Shown: positions 9,878-22,500 of the stretch, one piece after another | Numbering within the stretch: position 1 is the stretch's first letter | How the letters are laid out: the number at the start of each line of letters is the position of its first letter | Assembly: GCA_037576215.1 (NCBI GenBank) | Contig: JBANDB010000017.1 | Coordinates: 1 to 64,000 of the forward strand | Length of the DNA: 64,000 nucleotides | Direction of reading: 5' to 3' | DNA from: Armillaria gallica | Taxonomy: Eukaryota > Basidiomycota > Agaricomycetes > Agaricales > Physalacriaceae | Translations under genes and position numbers: made by a program | Notes under the pieces: generated by a model | Seen by the model: the letters and a program-made list of their open reading frames with translations, nothing else | Told to the model about the DNA's origin: nothing | The model's database searches: none

Positions 9878-12343
9878 ATGCAGCCTATTGATGCTTTTCA
9901 ACATCCAGACTTCATTCGGATGATTCAGATGGCCACCCAAGCACCAAATGGTGAAATCTTTTTGCCTGGACGAAAGGCGACACACCGTGCGATCCTAGAA
10001 TGGAGCAACGAGCATTTAGTGAATTTGAAGAATCTTTTTGTGGTGAGCTGGCACATTACACACTAATTGCGGTATTATGACCCATTTTCTTTTAGTCAAA
10101 TAGAGTTACCGGACGTGTATCATTTATGAATGATGTTTGGCAAGCCGGTAATGTTGACAGCTACTTTGCTGTGACTGCACACTATATCGAAGAGAAGGAG
10201 CCTTGCCAATAGACTCTGCAGATGGCATTGATTGGGTTTGTATGCTTGACTGGAGCACATACCGGTAAAAGACTGGGCCAGCTTCAATTCAAAGTGGTAG
10301 AGCGTGTTGGTTTGCAGAAATGCATAAGTAATTAGCATGTTGATCATATCAGGTCTGATTTTGTGACCAGTCTGGGCCAGTAACATGTGATAATGTATCT
10401 TCGAATGATGGCATGATGGTGGAGTATTCTTTTTGCATTTGCCTTGCAGGGGATACAATGTATGAAGCTGAACAAAACCGTGTTCGCTGCTCATTGCATT
10501 CGGTGAACCTAGGGTCCCAAAAATTTATGTGTACTTATAGCAAGGCTCCACATTACGATCCTCTGAATCCCGATGCTCATATTCCCACTGATAGAGACGA
10601 AGTTGGAATTATTCGGGCAATTACAGTTAAGGTATGTATTGTACATTTGTCGGGACTTGTATCTATTGACATCATGCAGGAGGGATCTTCTTCAGCACAT
10701 CATGAAAAGTTTATAGATGTTCAGCATGTCTTAAACACCAAGATGCTGGAGAGAAATCCAGATGCTGAAGTTGAGAGGCCCAAGCACCTCTGTCTGGATA
10801 TGCCAGTCTGGTGGTCTTCAACATTTAATATGCTGATACGGGCACTTCTATTGAGATTGGTGATGTTCAAACCTCCCATCTCGCTTGTATTTACATTTAT
10901 TAATACATTTCATAGGCTGTAGACCGATTTGTAGTTGAGTTAATTCTTGATGAGAAGGACGAGAGGAAAGCGGACAAGTTACGGGCTTTGCGCTTATCCG
11001 AGGACGAGTGGCACCACGTCATCTTGTTCATGTGGATCCTTCAGGTGCGCTTTAATTTTATATCTCACATTTATATCACCGAGACTGATCCTTCTGTCAG
11101 CTCTTTGATAATGCTCAGCAAGAATTCTCGTTGAGTGCCTATCCTTCACTACAGCTGGTTATTCCTGCTTTGGAACAACTTCACAAGAAATTGACAGATT
11201 GACTCTCCAAGCCTGAATATATGCCATTTGTTCCAGCTATTCAAGCATGCTTGGAGATTATTGAAAAGTATTATGGCCGCACAGAATACACGGATGTGTA
11301 TATCATGGCAATGGGTAAGTCTCTTCCTGAACTGTTCTTTTTTATTTTAATAATGCATTTTACGGCTAGTACTCGATCCAACAATGAAGATGACATGGAT
11401 CGACAAAGAATGGGAACCCGCACTACAAAGCGAAGCACTAGAATTGGTATGAAATAATGTGAGATTAATTTGAATGTTTGATCTGATCCTGTATTACTCA
11501 CAACCCGTACATTAGTACAAGAAACACCATCAGCAGATGTACGATACCAACAGCCCACCTCCTACTATAGCAACATCAAGCTTGACCAGCAAGAGAAGCA
11601 GAAAAATGCAGAGTCTGCTAGAAGATTCAGATGAGGAGGATGACGTGCAGGCAGATAATAGTCACATGGCTACATCAGCATTGTCATGGGAGCTAGGGTT
11701 CAATGAGTATATGTATGGAATTGATCGTCTCGCTTCAAATCAGTCTGTAGTAGCATGGTGGGGGGTATGCAACATTACTCGCATACTTATTTAGTGGCTT
11801 TTTCTGACATTCATATTTTTCAGCAAGCATCCATACGATTGCCAGTGTGGGCAGCCATTGTGCGGGACTATCTACCTGTCATGGCTTTGTCTGTGTCAAG
11901 CGAGAAGATATTTTCTTCAAGTGGTATTACAATCTCAAAATGGCGCAATCGCCTTCATGGTGACGTTGTAGAAGCACTTCAGATTCTCAAGTCAGCATTC
12001 CAACACAGTAGCATATCCTATTTCAAGGATCTACCCACACTAAAGACAGAGGAGGATATTCTCGATGAGGAAATGGAAGAAGATGAGCTGATGTCCTCAG
12101 TTCATCGGAAGGTAAATGGTAGGCTAGCTATTGATCTTGACAATGATTGTTATGAAGCAGAGTAGATATTCATGTACTTCTTTGACACACTATATATATC
12201 AAGCCTAGGCCTACTACCCAAGCCCAACCTGACCCAACCTGGGTCAGGGCTTAAGGCTCGGGCTTGTAAAAACATCGACCCAAGCCCTCAACTACCCAGC
12301 CCAAGCCCTCAAAACCCTGCCTGACCCGACCCAAACATCACTA

Positions 12344-12351
12344 TTCTCAAC
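12344..12351. repeat. hAT target site duplication, right copy
   Basis: TTCTCAAC directly follows the right terminal repeat and matches 2142-2149 exactly. Confidence 0.9.
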
Positions 12352-12511
12352 CACCACCACCACTCGTTGCGACACCGGAAAGAGAAAACATGGAAATGGA
12401 TCCTTCAAACCCGGCATGATTCATACATTAAAGAAGCTGATCGGCACCCAGTGACCTGGGACTCATATGTAATAACCATGACTTTCCCCAAAGCCCGTGT
12501 CTTACAACCCC

Positions 12512-14124
12512 ATGGACACGCTCACCCAAGGGGGTGCCGGAATGTCAGCCTGGCACACCGGGTAGGTAGGTAGGTTGGACCGTCAGGCCTGAAAAAAAAA
12601 GTTGACCACCCTTTTGAGGGTCTAAAAATGGACTTTAAGTACAAAATATGGACCTTATATACTATGAAATATACTCTTTAGTATAGAATTTCCCACTGGA
12701 CATCACATCTAGTCAGATAGCCAATAGTGTTCCGAGCACTGCTGAAATGACCCTGCTTACTGGACATAATGATGTTAGACTTCCTATTGAAGTAGATTTG
12801 CCATCCGGACATGATAATGGAAACATTGTATTCTAAATGCTCATAGCGTTCATAATACAGCTATTTCTGGCGAGGTACAAGCAAAATTGTGTCAAAAGAT
12901 GCCCAGATTAGGCGAAATGATGTCATAAAGGTCACGTGGAGGTAGGTAGGTCCAGCGTCGATGCACGAAAATATTTAATCGACCCCATGTGTTTTTCTGA
13001 CATTCTGGCACCCCCTTGCGCTCACCACGTACGCCCTTGACGCTGGGCTCACTGCCCTCCCGCCCCACCTCCCCACGCTCCTCGCCTCCCTCGCCTTCTT
13101 CACGTTCGTCCACCTCGTCGTCGCGCCTCTCGCGAGCCATGCATTCTTCCCCGACACGTACGGCAAGATGGGACGTAGGGCGCGAGGAATAACTGGTTGG
13201 TTGCGTTTTCTCGGTCTGTGTTCGCTGTTCATGTATGGGCGCAGGTGTATACACGTCGTGTCTCAAGCACACGTCTCGCTGGTCATCCCGCTCGCGCTGG
13301 GGTGTCTGAACCTCGAAGCGTTGGACCGGGATCGCACATTTGGGTGGGAAGAGGACAGGGTGGGGATGCTGATTGCTGTTTCTAGTGGGTGAGTCTCGCC
13401 GTTTGTGAATGAAGGAATGGATGATTTTGAGTTGGGCGTTCAGGTATTTCATCTGGGACACCGTCGATGCGATCGTCAACTTTGTGGATATCGGCTTTGT
13501 CGTGCACAGCCTAGCGTGTTTGGCCATCTATCTCGGATTGTTTGTATGCCTGTCGCTCTGTTCGTATTTGTTATCTCGCCCTTGCTGAATCTCGTGCCTA
13601 GAAACCCTTGTTGGCGTACTACGCGGCGCGGTGTCTTCTCTGGGAAGCGTATGTCGTTCATGCCCTTCCCGTTACAGGAGCACGTTCTTCCTCAACATTC
13701 ATTGGTTCCTCAACAAGACCAACCACACCGGGAGCAACGTCCAGCTTATCAACGGCTTGTTCCTCCTCGTCACGTTCTTCATAGTGAGGCTCATCTATGG
13801 AGGGACGTATGTCGTACGTGTTTTACGCGTGGTTTTTTTTACCGCTCGGCCCTTACTCTCGATCGGCGCTAGTCATATCAATTCGCGCATACGCTATACC
13901 AAGTCCGGCATCAAGTTCCGTTAGCCTATATCTTTATATATGGAGGAGGGAATGTCGTGTTGCAGGGTCTGAACTGGTTATGGTGCGTGGACATTCTTCT
14001 TTTTCTGGTTGTCGTGTTCATGCCTGGGATTAGGTTCGGGAAGATGATTGAGGCTATTCGGAAACGATTCTCTGGGGATACTACAGTCAAGACTCATACT
14101 AGTAATGGGACCGCGCCAAAGTAG
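12512..14124 (+). pseudogene. TLC-domain protein, broken copy
   Basis: Paralogue of the intact gene at 32285-33410. Only MDTL and a few more bases remain before the MITE (12527-13018). The coding sequence resumes after the target duplication at 13019. There is also a 2-bp insertion (GCGCGAGG near 13180, versus GCGAGG in copy 2) that shifts the frame just before the first intron. Downstream exons (IPLALGCLNLEAL, IWDTVDAIVNFVDIGF, STFFLNIHWFLNKTN, and the last exon ending NGTAPK) remain readable and keep their splice sites. The original product would be a multi-span ER membrane protein. With the insertion and frameshift it cannot encode the full protein. Confidence 0.85.
12527..13018. mobile_element. 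492-bp hAT-type MITE inserted in the TLC pseudogene
   Basis: Terminal inverted repeats start CAAGGGGGTGCCGGAATGTC at the left; the right end in reverse complement differs at one base. The 8-bp target duplication CGCTCACC is exact (12519-12526 and 13019-13026). Copy 2 shows the uninterrupted sequence with one CGCTCACC (32292-32299). It has no coding capacity, so it is non-autonomous. Confidence 0.93.
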
Positions 14125-15129
14125 AGCGGACGCTCGAGGAACAACGTACTACGCAATAGACTTTTTTTTGGGAGGGGTGTATAAAGATCGTCTATGAGAG
14201 ATTTGTGCAGACCTACAGGGAACTTACGACGGCACCAAGAATGTTATCAAGATTCAGCTCTCGTAGTGTGTTGCTACGTCCTCGGCCCTCGTTTCAAGCT
14301 CCCAAAGGGCACGGCCGTCGCTTACGCAGCAGGGAGAAGTTGCACAAAGGCGAACATTCCTCACACTGGAGGTTCAATATTTTCGACACGTTATCTGAGA
14401 CGTTCTACCCTCAACGTATCGCACTCAGAACGTCAGATGGCTTCTGCGATGATCTATGCCAAACAAAGGGGAAATCAGTATTCCTTCCGTGACCTGAATA
14501 ATAGGCAGGTAACAGGAATGCTGGCGCTGCCCACGTACGGGCTGCGCCTTGATGAATGGGAGGGCTTACACTTTCAGATGGTCAAAATAACGACCTTCCG
14601 CCAAAGATAGGAACTCGACCAGGGAGGGAGCGACATTGGCTATTCCACCTGCAACGTTCTATCTGTGATCTTTCTTATCTCGCACGTCCAGCTCTCTCCT
14701 CTTACGATGTTTCCATGAACTAATCGACACGCGCGGTAGGAGTGTTGACGTCAGGAATGAAAAATTTCCTCCCCCTACCGGATAATTATTGACCGTTCGC
14801 TACTACCCACGGCCCACGTGTTCCTTCCCTTCATGCCCGTAGCTCGTGTGTTGAATCGAAGTGGTTTCCTTTTACTGTACATATATATCCCTCGTGTATA
14901 CAAAGTAAAAGCATATAGATGGGAGACAGGTGATGTTTGTGGATTACAGTAATAGCCACGGTTCATAAAGCGAAAATTGAGAATCGAGGCTCGCCAGTGG
15001 CCACTCGAGCGACTCGATTGTCTGGCCAGTGCGCTGTGGCAGTTGTTGATTGAATGTTGAAAAAAGTTCAAAGTTCAAAGCCCACAACGCAATCAACTAA
15101 AAGTTGAGCTATGGCTAAGGATTTGGAAA
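14125..15129. other. Intergenic DNA of duplication copy 1
   Basis: Aligns with 33411-34388 of copy 2. The frames here contain many stops and are not conserved between the copies, so I call no gene. Confidence 0.6.
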
Positions 15130-15150
15130 TGGGGGCACCCGGGATTGAAC
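15130..15150 (-). pseudogene. tRNA-Phe remnant (3' end only)
   Basis: Only the last 21 bases, corresponding to the acceptor 3' strand and part of the T arm (GTTCAATCCCGGGTGCCCCC plus A), survive. The sequence then jumps to DNA that in copy 2 lies about 475 bp further on (near 34884). It cannot fold into a tRNA. Confidence 0.8.
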
Positions 15151-15388
15151 TTGAATAAGCCTTGGGGTTACCGGTAAAGGTTGGGGAAAGGGCTTGGCGA
15201 ATGCAGGGGTGTTGCTTAAGTGGTGGGTGAGGAATCGACTGACGCCTAGTTCAACCCTAGGTGCCGGTGATGTATAAGAGTCAATCAAGTTTTGGCCCAG
15301 CAGTAGATGCGTCGAGAAGGTAGAACGCCAAAATTGAGAGCAATAGGATGCTTCATTTTATATCGTATTCGAGTCTGCAGAATAGTAA

Positions 15389-15870
15389 TCATATCTCCCT
15401 CAAAAACTGGTATACCTGGTGTTCCCTCAGTGCACTGGTAAAGGCCTTGATGGCCTTGCCTCCTTGGAATGCGACGACTGTTGGAAGCGCGCGTACCTGG
15501 ACTCCGTGGTCAACACGAGGAATACGCCATGACGAGAAGTAAACGCACTTTGAACCGCTGACAAAGTTCCCTTCCCTCCTCGCTATCACTTTTTAATGGT
15601 GACGAGATCCAATGGCTGGCGGGAAGCAGTCTCGGTAGCAGCATCGCCGGTAAGCTGTTCGAGAATGGGAGAGAGGACCTTGCATGGTTGACACCAGCTG
15701 CGAAACGTAGGCTTATGAGCAAAGGTCTACGGAAATTTAGCTTAGATAGGTACAGACAGTGAAGGGAAGGGACGGACGTGAAAGTCGGCATCGAGGTAGT
15801 GATCGAAGCGGTATGGTGTCGATGAAAAGTGGCGGCGTGAGAGACGGGAGGCGAGCGGGGTGAGGGCCAT
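15389..15870 (-). pseudogene. Thioredoxin-like protein, broken copy
   Basis: Paralogue of 35124-35684. The N-terminal exon (MALTPLASRLSRRHFSST, a mitochondrial-type leader) and the WCQPCK active-site exon are recognisable. The short exon that should encode the core strand (IVLVGFYA in copy 2) has been deleted around 15725. An extra A in the run near 15593-15597 shifts the frame after LVTIK. The C-terminal exon with the cis-proline motif (RALPTVVAFQGG) is still open. Loss of the core strand plus the frameshift make a functional fold unlikely. Confidence 0.8.
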
Positions 15871-15920
15871 GGTGGTGAAAAATAGAGGGGTGATGCATGG
15901 TTAGTCGATACCAGGCTCGC

Positions 15921-18900
15921 GAATCATCCTCTCCCTGTTGTCTGAAAGCGGCACGTTTTACCGAGACGAGCCATCAAAGCCGCTATTGGAGTGAGGCAAA
16001 GCTGTCGAAGATGCCCTTCATATCCATGCAAGCCACGCGCATGTGGCCCCGACGCAGACGGTATATGGAGAGAGTTTGGTTGGAGAATGGGGTGCACTGT
16101 ATTATCGACACAGCGTGGGGCCCCCACTGATCTCCTCAGAAACCGATTCCTGCATCATTTTGCTCAAACTCGTCTCTGCCTGAGGCGCGCGTCTCCGAGA
16201 ATGTATGCGTATCCATGCAGGCACGCGTCTTCGAGAGGCCGCGTACAAGCAAACGGTTCTTGTCCGACTCGGAGTGCATTTTGACACCGTGTATGGATTT
16301 CGTAGCGCTAACGCTGCTTGACGTGTAGAGAAAGAGACGAAGAGAATCGGGAGTGGTGGTTCGGAGGAAGCGATCAAAGCAGCTTGGTGACATCACTGCT
16401 TCTTACCACGATCTCTTTTTCCATCTCCCTACATCCTTGCGTTTCCTTCAACAACTTGCACCTTTCCCGCACATATATCGAATTTGAATTTGAGATTCAC
16501 GGTCAATTTCTTCCTCTATGCACCTTTGACCTTCCATGGCCATCGTCAAACTCTCAAGCTGCCTCAAGACCAAGGTCAATTTTCCCGCGACGGACGTACA
16601 CCGACCAGATGAATAGCCAGCGACGTCGGCTTTATGTGGGGAATTGGGTTCTGGATATGGGGATGAGAACTGCCTAGATGCGCATATAGTGCAAGTACCT
16701 TCGCCGAGACGTGACGCTTCGGTGTTTGCTGATCTTCTCACAGCGATCCTGCATCTGCGTTTTCTACGATATTCTCCTTCTCATCTTGAGATACCTGTTT
16801 GGTGCAAAAACGGCGGGTAATGACGAACTTGGAGGGAAGGGAGTGTCGAACAGGTGAAGAGCGTATTCTGGATGGTATGTCACCCGTTCTTGATCCACAT
16901 TCAACCGTGTTCACTCTTGCCTAGCACGAAATTATTCGCCCACGTTGGCGCGACTTTCAATTCCCTTGACGACCATTGTGCATCACTCGCAGGTAGCCTA
17001 CCCTTGTTGGAAACATCCTCCCAGCTGGATCACGGTTGTTGGACCAGGGACAGAGTATCGACGCCTTCCCGGAATTTCTATTCGAACATGTCCGCTACCA
17101 TCGAATCTCATCTGCGTCCTCGCTCTTCAACACGACTTTCTGCCTACGACAGATCTGTGTATGTTCGTCATTTGTCTTGGTAGTGTATTACGCGTAACTC
17201 AGATCAAACTATCACAGGACACTTGACATCCGTACCTAAAGATGTCTCTCGCCTACGCCAACAACTACGACCTCTCGATGTCGTACGACACTGATTCTAT
17301 CCTCTCAAAGCTTTGCCACCAGTGTCTAGATTCAAGATTGGACTCGAAGCCCGTATCGCCTGCGATGTAATAGCGGGGATGTTAATCTTCTAGTACTCTC
17401 GGCAGGCCGCATGGGCTTTTTGGATAGCGAACTCAAGCAGGGCGTCCATTTCCTCAAGGTCTGTGACCAACGTTTCCGATCTGAACTTTTTTTCACCTGC
17501 TGGTCTGTTATTCTAGCACTGTTTCTTTCGCTCTCTTAATCCTTCTCGACGTGTTCAACGACTTGCTGTAGGGTGCCCCAGTTTTGGCAGAACTCATCGA
17601 CGTGGTGGTTGTATTAGTCCTTTAGCGGCATCTGTGACCTTGGGTCCACGAGCAGTAAACGTTCTTCTGAACAAGCACCTTTTGCTGGTAAGGCCTTTCT
17701 TCATCGCTAGGCGCTGTTTCACTAACAGCTCCTCTTTAGCATAACGGGCACCCACACGTCACTTCTCGTTGGTATGCAACGGATTCGGACTTCACCTATG
17801 TAGCAGCCGTAACGCGTAACGTCTCAATTGCATTGCTATACACCTATATTGTAAATCTATATGTCGCTTGGATCTCCAGAAATCGAGCTAATGCAGGATT
17901 AGGCTCCCGGAGAACATTTTCTTTCAAGGATTCGATGCTTGGCTACCGACAAGGAAGACGATGCTACTACTCTGTTGGGAGATGGTGATTACTTGCGGGA
18001 GTTAAGGAATTCGCGCGGCCGGACGGCGGAAACCCACTCGCCCTGGGGGAACATCTAGACTCGGGAGGACGTGCTTCCGCTCCGCCGTGAGACGTCCACT
18101 CAACATACGGTATAATTATTACATTGCATGTGGAGCACGTAGCAGAAACTTTTATTTATCACGTTTTACCAACGTCTAACTAGTACAATTTACAATGAAA
18201 TATGCGTGAAGAAGCTTCCAATGGTGAGTCATCTACAAACGGCGTTGTCCGGGAATGTTCGGCTTGACGTCAAACTTACAAGCGACTTGTCTTGCTTTGA
18301 CCACCACTATGCAAGCTCAAGTTTCTATCTCCCTCGCGTCTTTCGGCCAATTCTTCCAAGATATTTTGGACTTTGGAAGGTCCCATCGCAACTGTGGTTT
18401 TCCGTAGGCCAATCTTAGCCGAATTGCCAGGTTCACAGAGTTGGCTCGTCCACGGTTTGAAATCCCCGTATCTTTCCGCAGCCTTTCTACACGCAATTCC
18501 TCTGTCACGCCCTCTGTCACGAGCAAATATCACGACGCAAGGCTCGAGTCGCCGTCGTCTCCAGAACGCCCTACAATTTTTGAAGACCCATTCTTAAGCT
18601 CACGAAACGGGGGCTGGTTCTTTTAATGTCGTGCTTCGCTATTCTTGTTGGGGAACGCATGGTTGCAGAAGGCCCATAGACCATGGCGGCGGTGCAATTT
18701 CTTCGGAGACTTCACCGTCTATGTCCGATATTGTCCTCGATGTCAGTCTCACCTTGCACGACCTCCACTTGCATACCGGCATTGATCGTTAACCTGCAAG
18801 GCACTATTGACAAGCAATGTCCAAATCTGTGGGAAGGGCGCAGCTCGGAGTGACGAGGGTGGGTGGAATCTGAATGACACGCGTTGGTGGGATGTAGACG

Positions 18901-19590
18901 CTCCGAACACGTCCGTCCAGGGACGCTATCGCAAGGTGACGGGAGCGCTCTCTGAGAGGTGTGACCTGACAAGTGGTTTCTGGCGTCCGAGTACGTCCTT
19001 TTGTTACTATTAGTTCTTTTCGTAATGCTGACGGTCCTAGCACCATTCGACAGCCCGTGTACCAGTATTCAAACTCCAAAATGAATGGGTAATCGGAGGG
19101 TAAGGCTACCCGTCAAGTGAGGATGAGAGTCTAGTCTGATTCTTATATAGAGGCGGCGTTGGACGTCGATGGCCGAAACAACCGAATTGTTCCTGATTTG
19201 GACCCACGCTGGTATCTTTTATAACTTCCCGAAATCCACATCCGCGACATAGCTTTAGCGCTCAGCTACACGAGTCTCCTTTATACAATCATTCGATGTA
19301 AACAGAGAATCACAACAACATTATAATGGGGGGTCTGGCGTGGGCGTTCCTTTTTGGTGAAAGTCTGGTAGTAAAGGACCGTGGAGAAGTGAGTGATATC
19401 GCCCAAGTGCTTCGAAAGTATTCCTGACTGGCGCTAGAGGGCATCGCTGCCGGCAATATCTTCCCTGAGTCTACTGCGGAGACATCCCTTCCTGGGCATT
19501 CCGTCCTGATCGTGGGCACACGGAGATAGGTAATGGCCGTGTTTGACACGTAGCATGAGGGCCAACCCATCGTTCCTTCTAACGCCCACC
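15921..19590. other. 3.7-kb stretch without a recognisable gene
   Basis: Several short frames (60-120 codons) exist on both strands, for example near 16136-16396 (minus) and 16854-17183 (plus). None shows a known domain, consistent splice sites or a paralogue in this window. The base composition looks more gene-like than the graveyard region, so an unrecognised multi-exon gene cannot be excluded. I see nothing I can name. Confidence 0.5.
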
Positions 19591-22500
19591 ATGTCCACAG
19601 CATCTGCCGTCCTCCCCGAGAATTCTGGAGGACCAGCGGTCACCAAACCAGAAACCACGAATGTTGAAGCGATGGATAACCTTGACGAGGAAGAAGACGT
19701 TGCTGCTCCAGCGCAACCGTATGCCGAATATACCAATCCTGCCAAGTCGAGGAAGAGATTTGGACTGAAAGGATCTGCTCCTTACCGGCCTCCCAAAGGT
19801 AAATTACCGCTATGTACTGATGAAATCGTTCTCATCGAAAGCCATCAGGCAACGATCCCTTCAACTACGAAGAAAAGTATCCAGAAGATGCGTATTGTGA
19901 AGAGTTAGGACCGAACGCTAGGGTATTTCGAACCTGCGTTGATGAGCGCGCGATACATGATGCAAATATGGTTGAAGAGTCAAGAGATGGTGTCGATGTT
20001 CTTCTTGTTTTCGTACGTTGCCCCTAGTCTGTTCTTCTCCTTACTCATCTGTCTGTACTAGGCGGGTCTATTCTCGGCTGTGGTCACAACCTTCGTTGTC
20101 CAAACATCTCAGAGTTTACAAGCAGACTTCACAGAGATGTCTGCCAATCTACTCTTTGAGATGATCAATATCCAGCGCGCTATTGCAAGTGGTGCTTCCT
20201 TGGATACTGTTGCTCCTTCCCCCCTTAACCCCACCATTACTTTCATTGCATCGACCACTAGTGTCTGGGTCAATGGGCTTTGGTTCACCAGTCTTGCACT
20301 GAGCCTCACAACAGCACTTGTGTCAGTGCTGGTCAAGCAATGGCTCCATCATTATATGGCCCTACCTTCTGGAACACCTCGGGAACGGAGCCTTCTGCAA
20401 CAGTTCCGATATGTGGGACTGCAGAATTGGCATGTTCTTGTTATCATTGGGATACTCCCTGTTCTTATGCACACTGCTCTTGCTATCTTCTTTGTTGGCC
20501 TTGTGATTTTCCTTGGTCCACTGCAAGACACCATTGCATGGGTTGTTGGTGTGATCACAGTTATTGCATATATGGCCTACTTGATGGCACACATCCTCCC
20601 CCTCTTTTTTCCCCAATGCCCTTACCAGACCTCACTGTGTGACCTACTCCATATCTTGTATAGTCATGTGATGCAGTATGCCCAGCATTTCCAAGTCCAC
20701 CAGTCTACTTCCAATGCTGTAAAATGGAAGGATCTGAAAACATTAGAGTTGGAGGCAGTGCAGTCAGTATCAGGTGAATTATCTGTTGAGGCCCTGCATT
20801 GGCTCTTCTCTATGTCATCAAACCCCACTGTCCAGAGTATTGCTCTTCAGGCTATTGGTGGTATGCATCCAGTATTGCAGAACAAAGCTAAAGAGCTGTT
20901 CAATGATGTTGGCTTAATGGAGCAATTGTTAGAGCAGTGTCTTTCAACCTTTCCTCAAACACCAGTGGCTGGCCTAGAGACCAAGCTTGAGCGGTTATTA
21001 TGCTGCAAGCTAGTTTTCTGTAATAAGATGCCTTTTGCCATTTACCTCCCAGAGATACCATATATGCTTTCACCACATGTTGAGGCCTCAATAGATCTTG
21101 ATCTGTTTGGAAATCATGATAGATATTCATTTATCAAAAAATTTGCCCATAATGAAGCCATGTCACACTCTAGTAATGAGTCATGGTGTTTTCATCCCTT
21201 GGTCTGGATCAATCTCATTAGAGATGCAGTCTCACTGCAAGAAGACTTTCCTGTGGACATTGCCAATGATTCTTTTGCAATAGATCTATGTATGGCAGTT
21301 CTTCCTGCATTTAAGTATCCTCATCAAGAGGATGAATCTGACTCTGCAAAGGACATTGCCCAATCAAGTGATAAAGCCATAACATTCTATGCTGCTATTC
21401 ACCAATATATATTCACAGACATGACAACCTATCTCCTAGAGGTGTTTGCTGTATTTGTACACCCCTCAAATGTTCCCTCTATCTCTCCATCACTGAGGAT
21501 TCTCCTGATGTTTGCTGAATTTCTTATCTCAAGACTTGCCTTGAAAAAACAAGTAGAGCCTGCTGCAGTGGAAGTCAAAGCTCTTTCCATAGTCTTTGAT
21601 AGCATTTCAAACTATGACTTTTCTTCTTCTGAGACAAACACTGCTGTGTTTAATGTCATTGAACACTTCATTACAGACACATTGAAATCCATACCATCAG
21701 AAGCAGATACTACTCTGCATATTAATGCTTTATGTATTTACTCTAGGCTTGTTCATATGCAGTGGCAGGCCATGTCACATAGATCTCTAGAGGTGGTTGT
21801 CAATCTGATGTTTGATCATTACAATTCCCAAACCTCTGTTTCCCAATGGGCAGGTGAAATCATAGCCATGTGCCTTCATGAAGGGAGCCCAACAGTGTAC
21901 AGTGTGTTTCATGCCTTGCAATGCTTGGAGTATTTTAGACATTGTAGATATCAATACTGGTCGACAGAAATCATTAAATCCTATCTCTCAAGGCTCTCCT
22001 CATTTGGACATCACCTAAAATCCTGTCTTGAAGATTCAGTCATACAGGAACATATCAAGGATCTCCACACACCTGACATTCTTCTCAATGTTTGCTTTAT
22101 TCTGGCTGTTGGGAATTTCAGTTATTTTGACAGTGACCACAAAATGCAAATCAAGAAGAATATTCTATCACTTGTCCAGATTAAGCAGGATCATCCTGCA
22201 TGGGGTGAATGTCGCAGAAGGCTTCAAAAGTTGCTTGAAGAGGATGGCATGGACTTCTTCTATCAGCAGGCTTATGTTCATGGAATTTCACGAATTGCTT
22301 TGTCAGAGGAAAAAATAGCAGACCAAAGGGAGTATATTAGTTTTGCAATTGAGGTCTTGAATCAGTTTTTTGCAGGTGAACTGGATGATGAACTGGCAAG
22401 TGTTTAATTGCTCTGATGGTTGAAATAATACTTACTACTGACATTAGAGGAATAGTCCCACTCACAGTGAACATTCTGAGGCTGCAGATATTGTATCCCC

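Larger units (their letters stand above)
2742..12165 (+). pseudogene. hAT transposase, interrupted and with nonsense codons
   Basis: Multi-exon transposase gene of the hAT element. From the putative ATG at 2742 come a low-complexity N-terminus, then a BED-like zinc finger split over exons (WKC near 3290, then GRHHLATKH near 3390-3418), then ...WDRAVIRWMINTDQ ending at 3688. The intron starting at 3689 now contains the whole Plavaka element, and coding resumes at 9884 (PIDAFQHPDF). Further exons carry the catalytic-core-like blocks GAHTGKRLGQ (about 10255), TCDN (about 10385), LDMPVWWSSTFNML (about 10795) and LDPTMKMTWIDKEW (about 11370). The C-terminal dimerisation region is at about 11825-12010 (VSSEKIFSSSGITISKWRNRL). 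Two in-frame stops occur where family members usually have tryptophan: TAG at 10210-10212 and TGA at 11200-11202. Function is therefore lost unless these are read through. Confidence 0.85.
2150..12343. mobile_element. hAT DNA transposon with 8-bp target duplication, carrying a nested Plavaka element
   Basis: The left end begins TAGTGATGTTCGGGTC and the right end, read in reverse complement, begins TAGTGATGTTTGGGTC, which are near-perfect terminal inverted repeats. The element is flanked on both sides by exactly TTCTCAAC (2142-2149 and 12344-12351), the 8-bp duplication expected of hAT elements. Subterminal DNA at both ends is full of CCCAAGCC/GACCC-type repeats (about 2160-2320 and 12195-12335), as is usual for transposase binding regions. 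The element encodes a BED-type zinc finger and a hAT dimerisation domain. Copy 2 of the surrounding duplication has a single TTCTCAAC (32101-32108) with matching flanks, i.e. the unoccupied site. Without the nested element the hAT is about 4.1 kb. Confidence 0.93.
12344..15920. repeat. Segmental duplication, copy 1 (main part)
   Basis: With the stub at about 2065-2149, this matches 32011-35745 in the same order and orientation: TLC gene, tRNA-Phe, thioredoxin. Differences in copy 1 are the hAT insertion, a 492-bp MITE, a deletion of about 475 bp that removes most of the tRNA, and a small deletion in the thioredoxin gene. Copy 1 is the decayed member. Confidence 0.9.

Noticed and set aside
12892..13527. 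Minus-strand frame of 211 codons across the TLC pseudogene and MITE
   Set aside because: It spans an insertion boundary and is antisense to recognisable TLC exons. Matching minus-strand frames in copy 2 are also antisense to the TLC gene.
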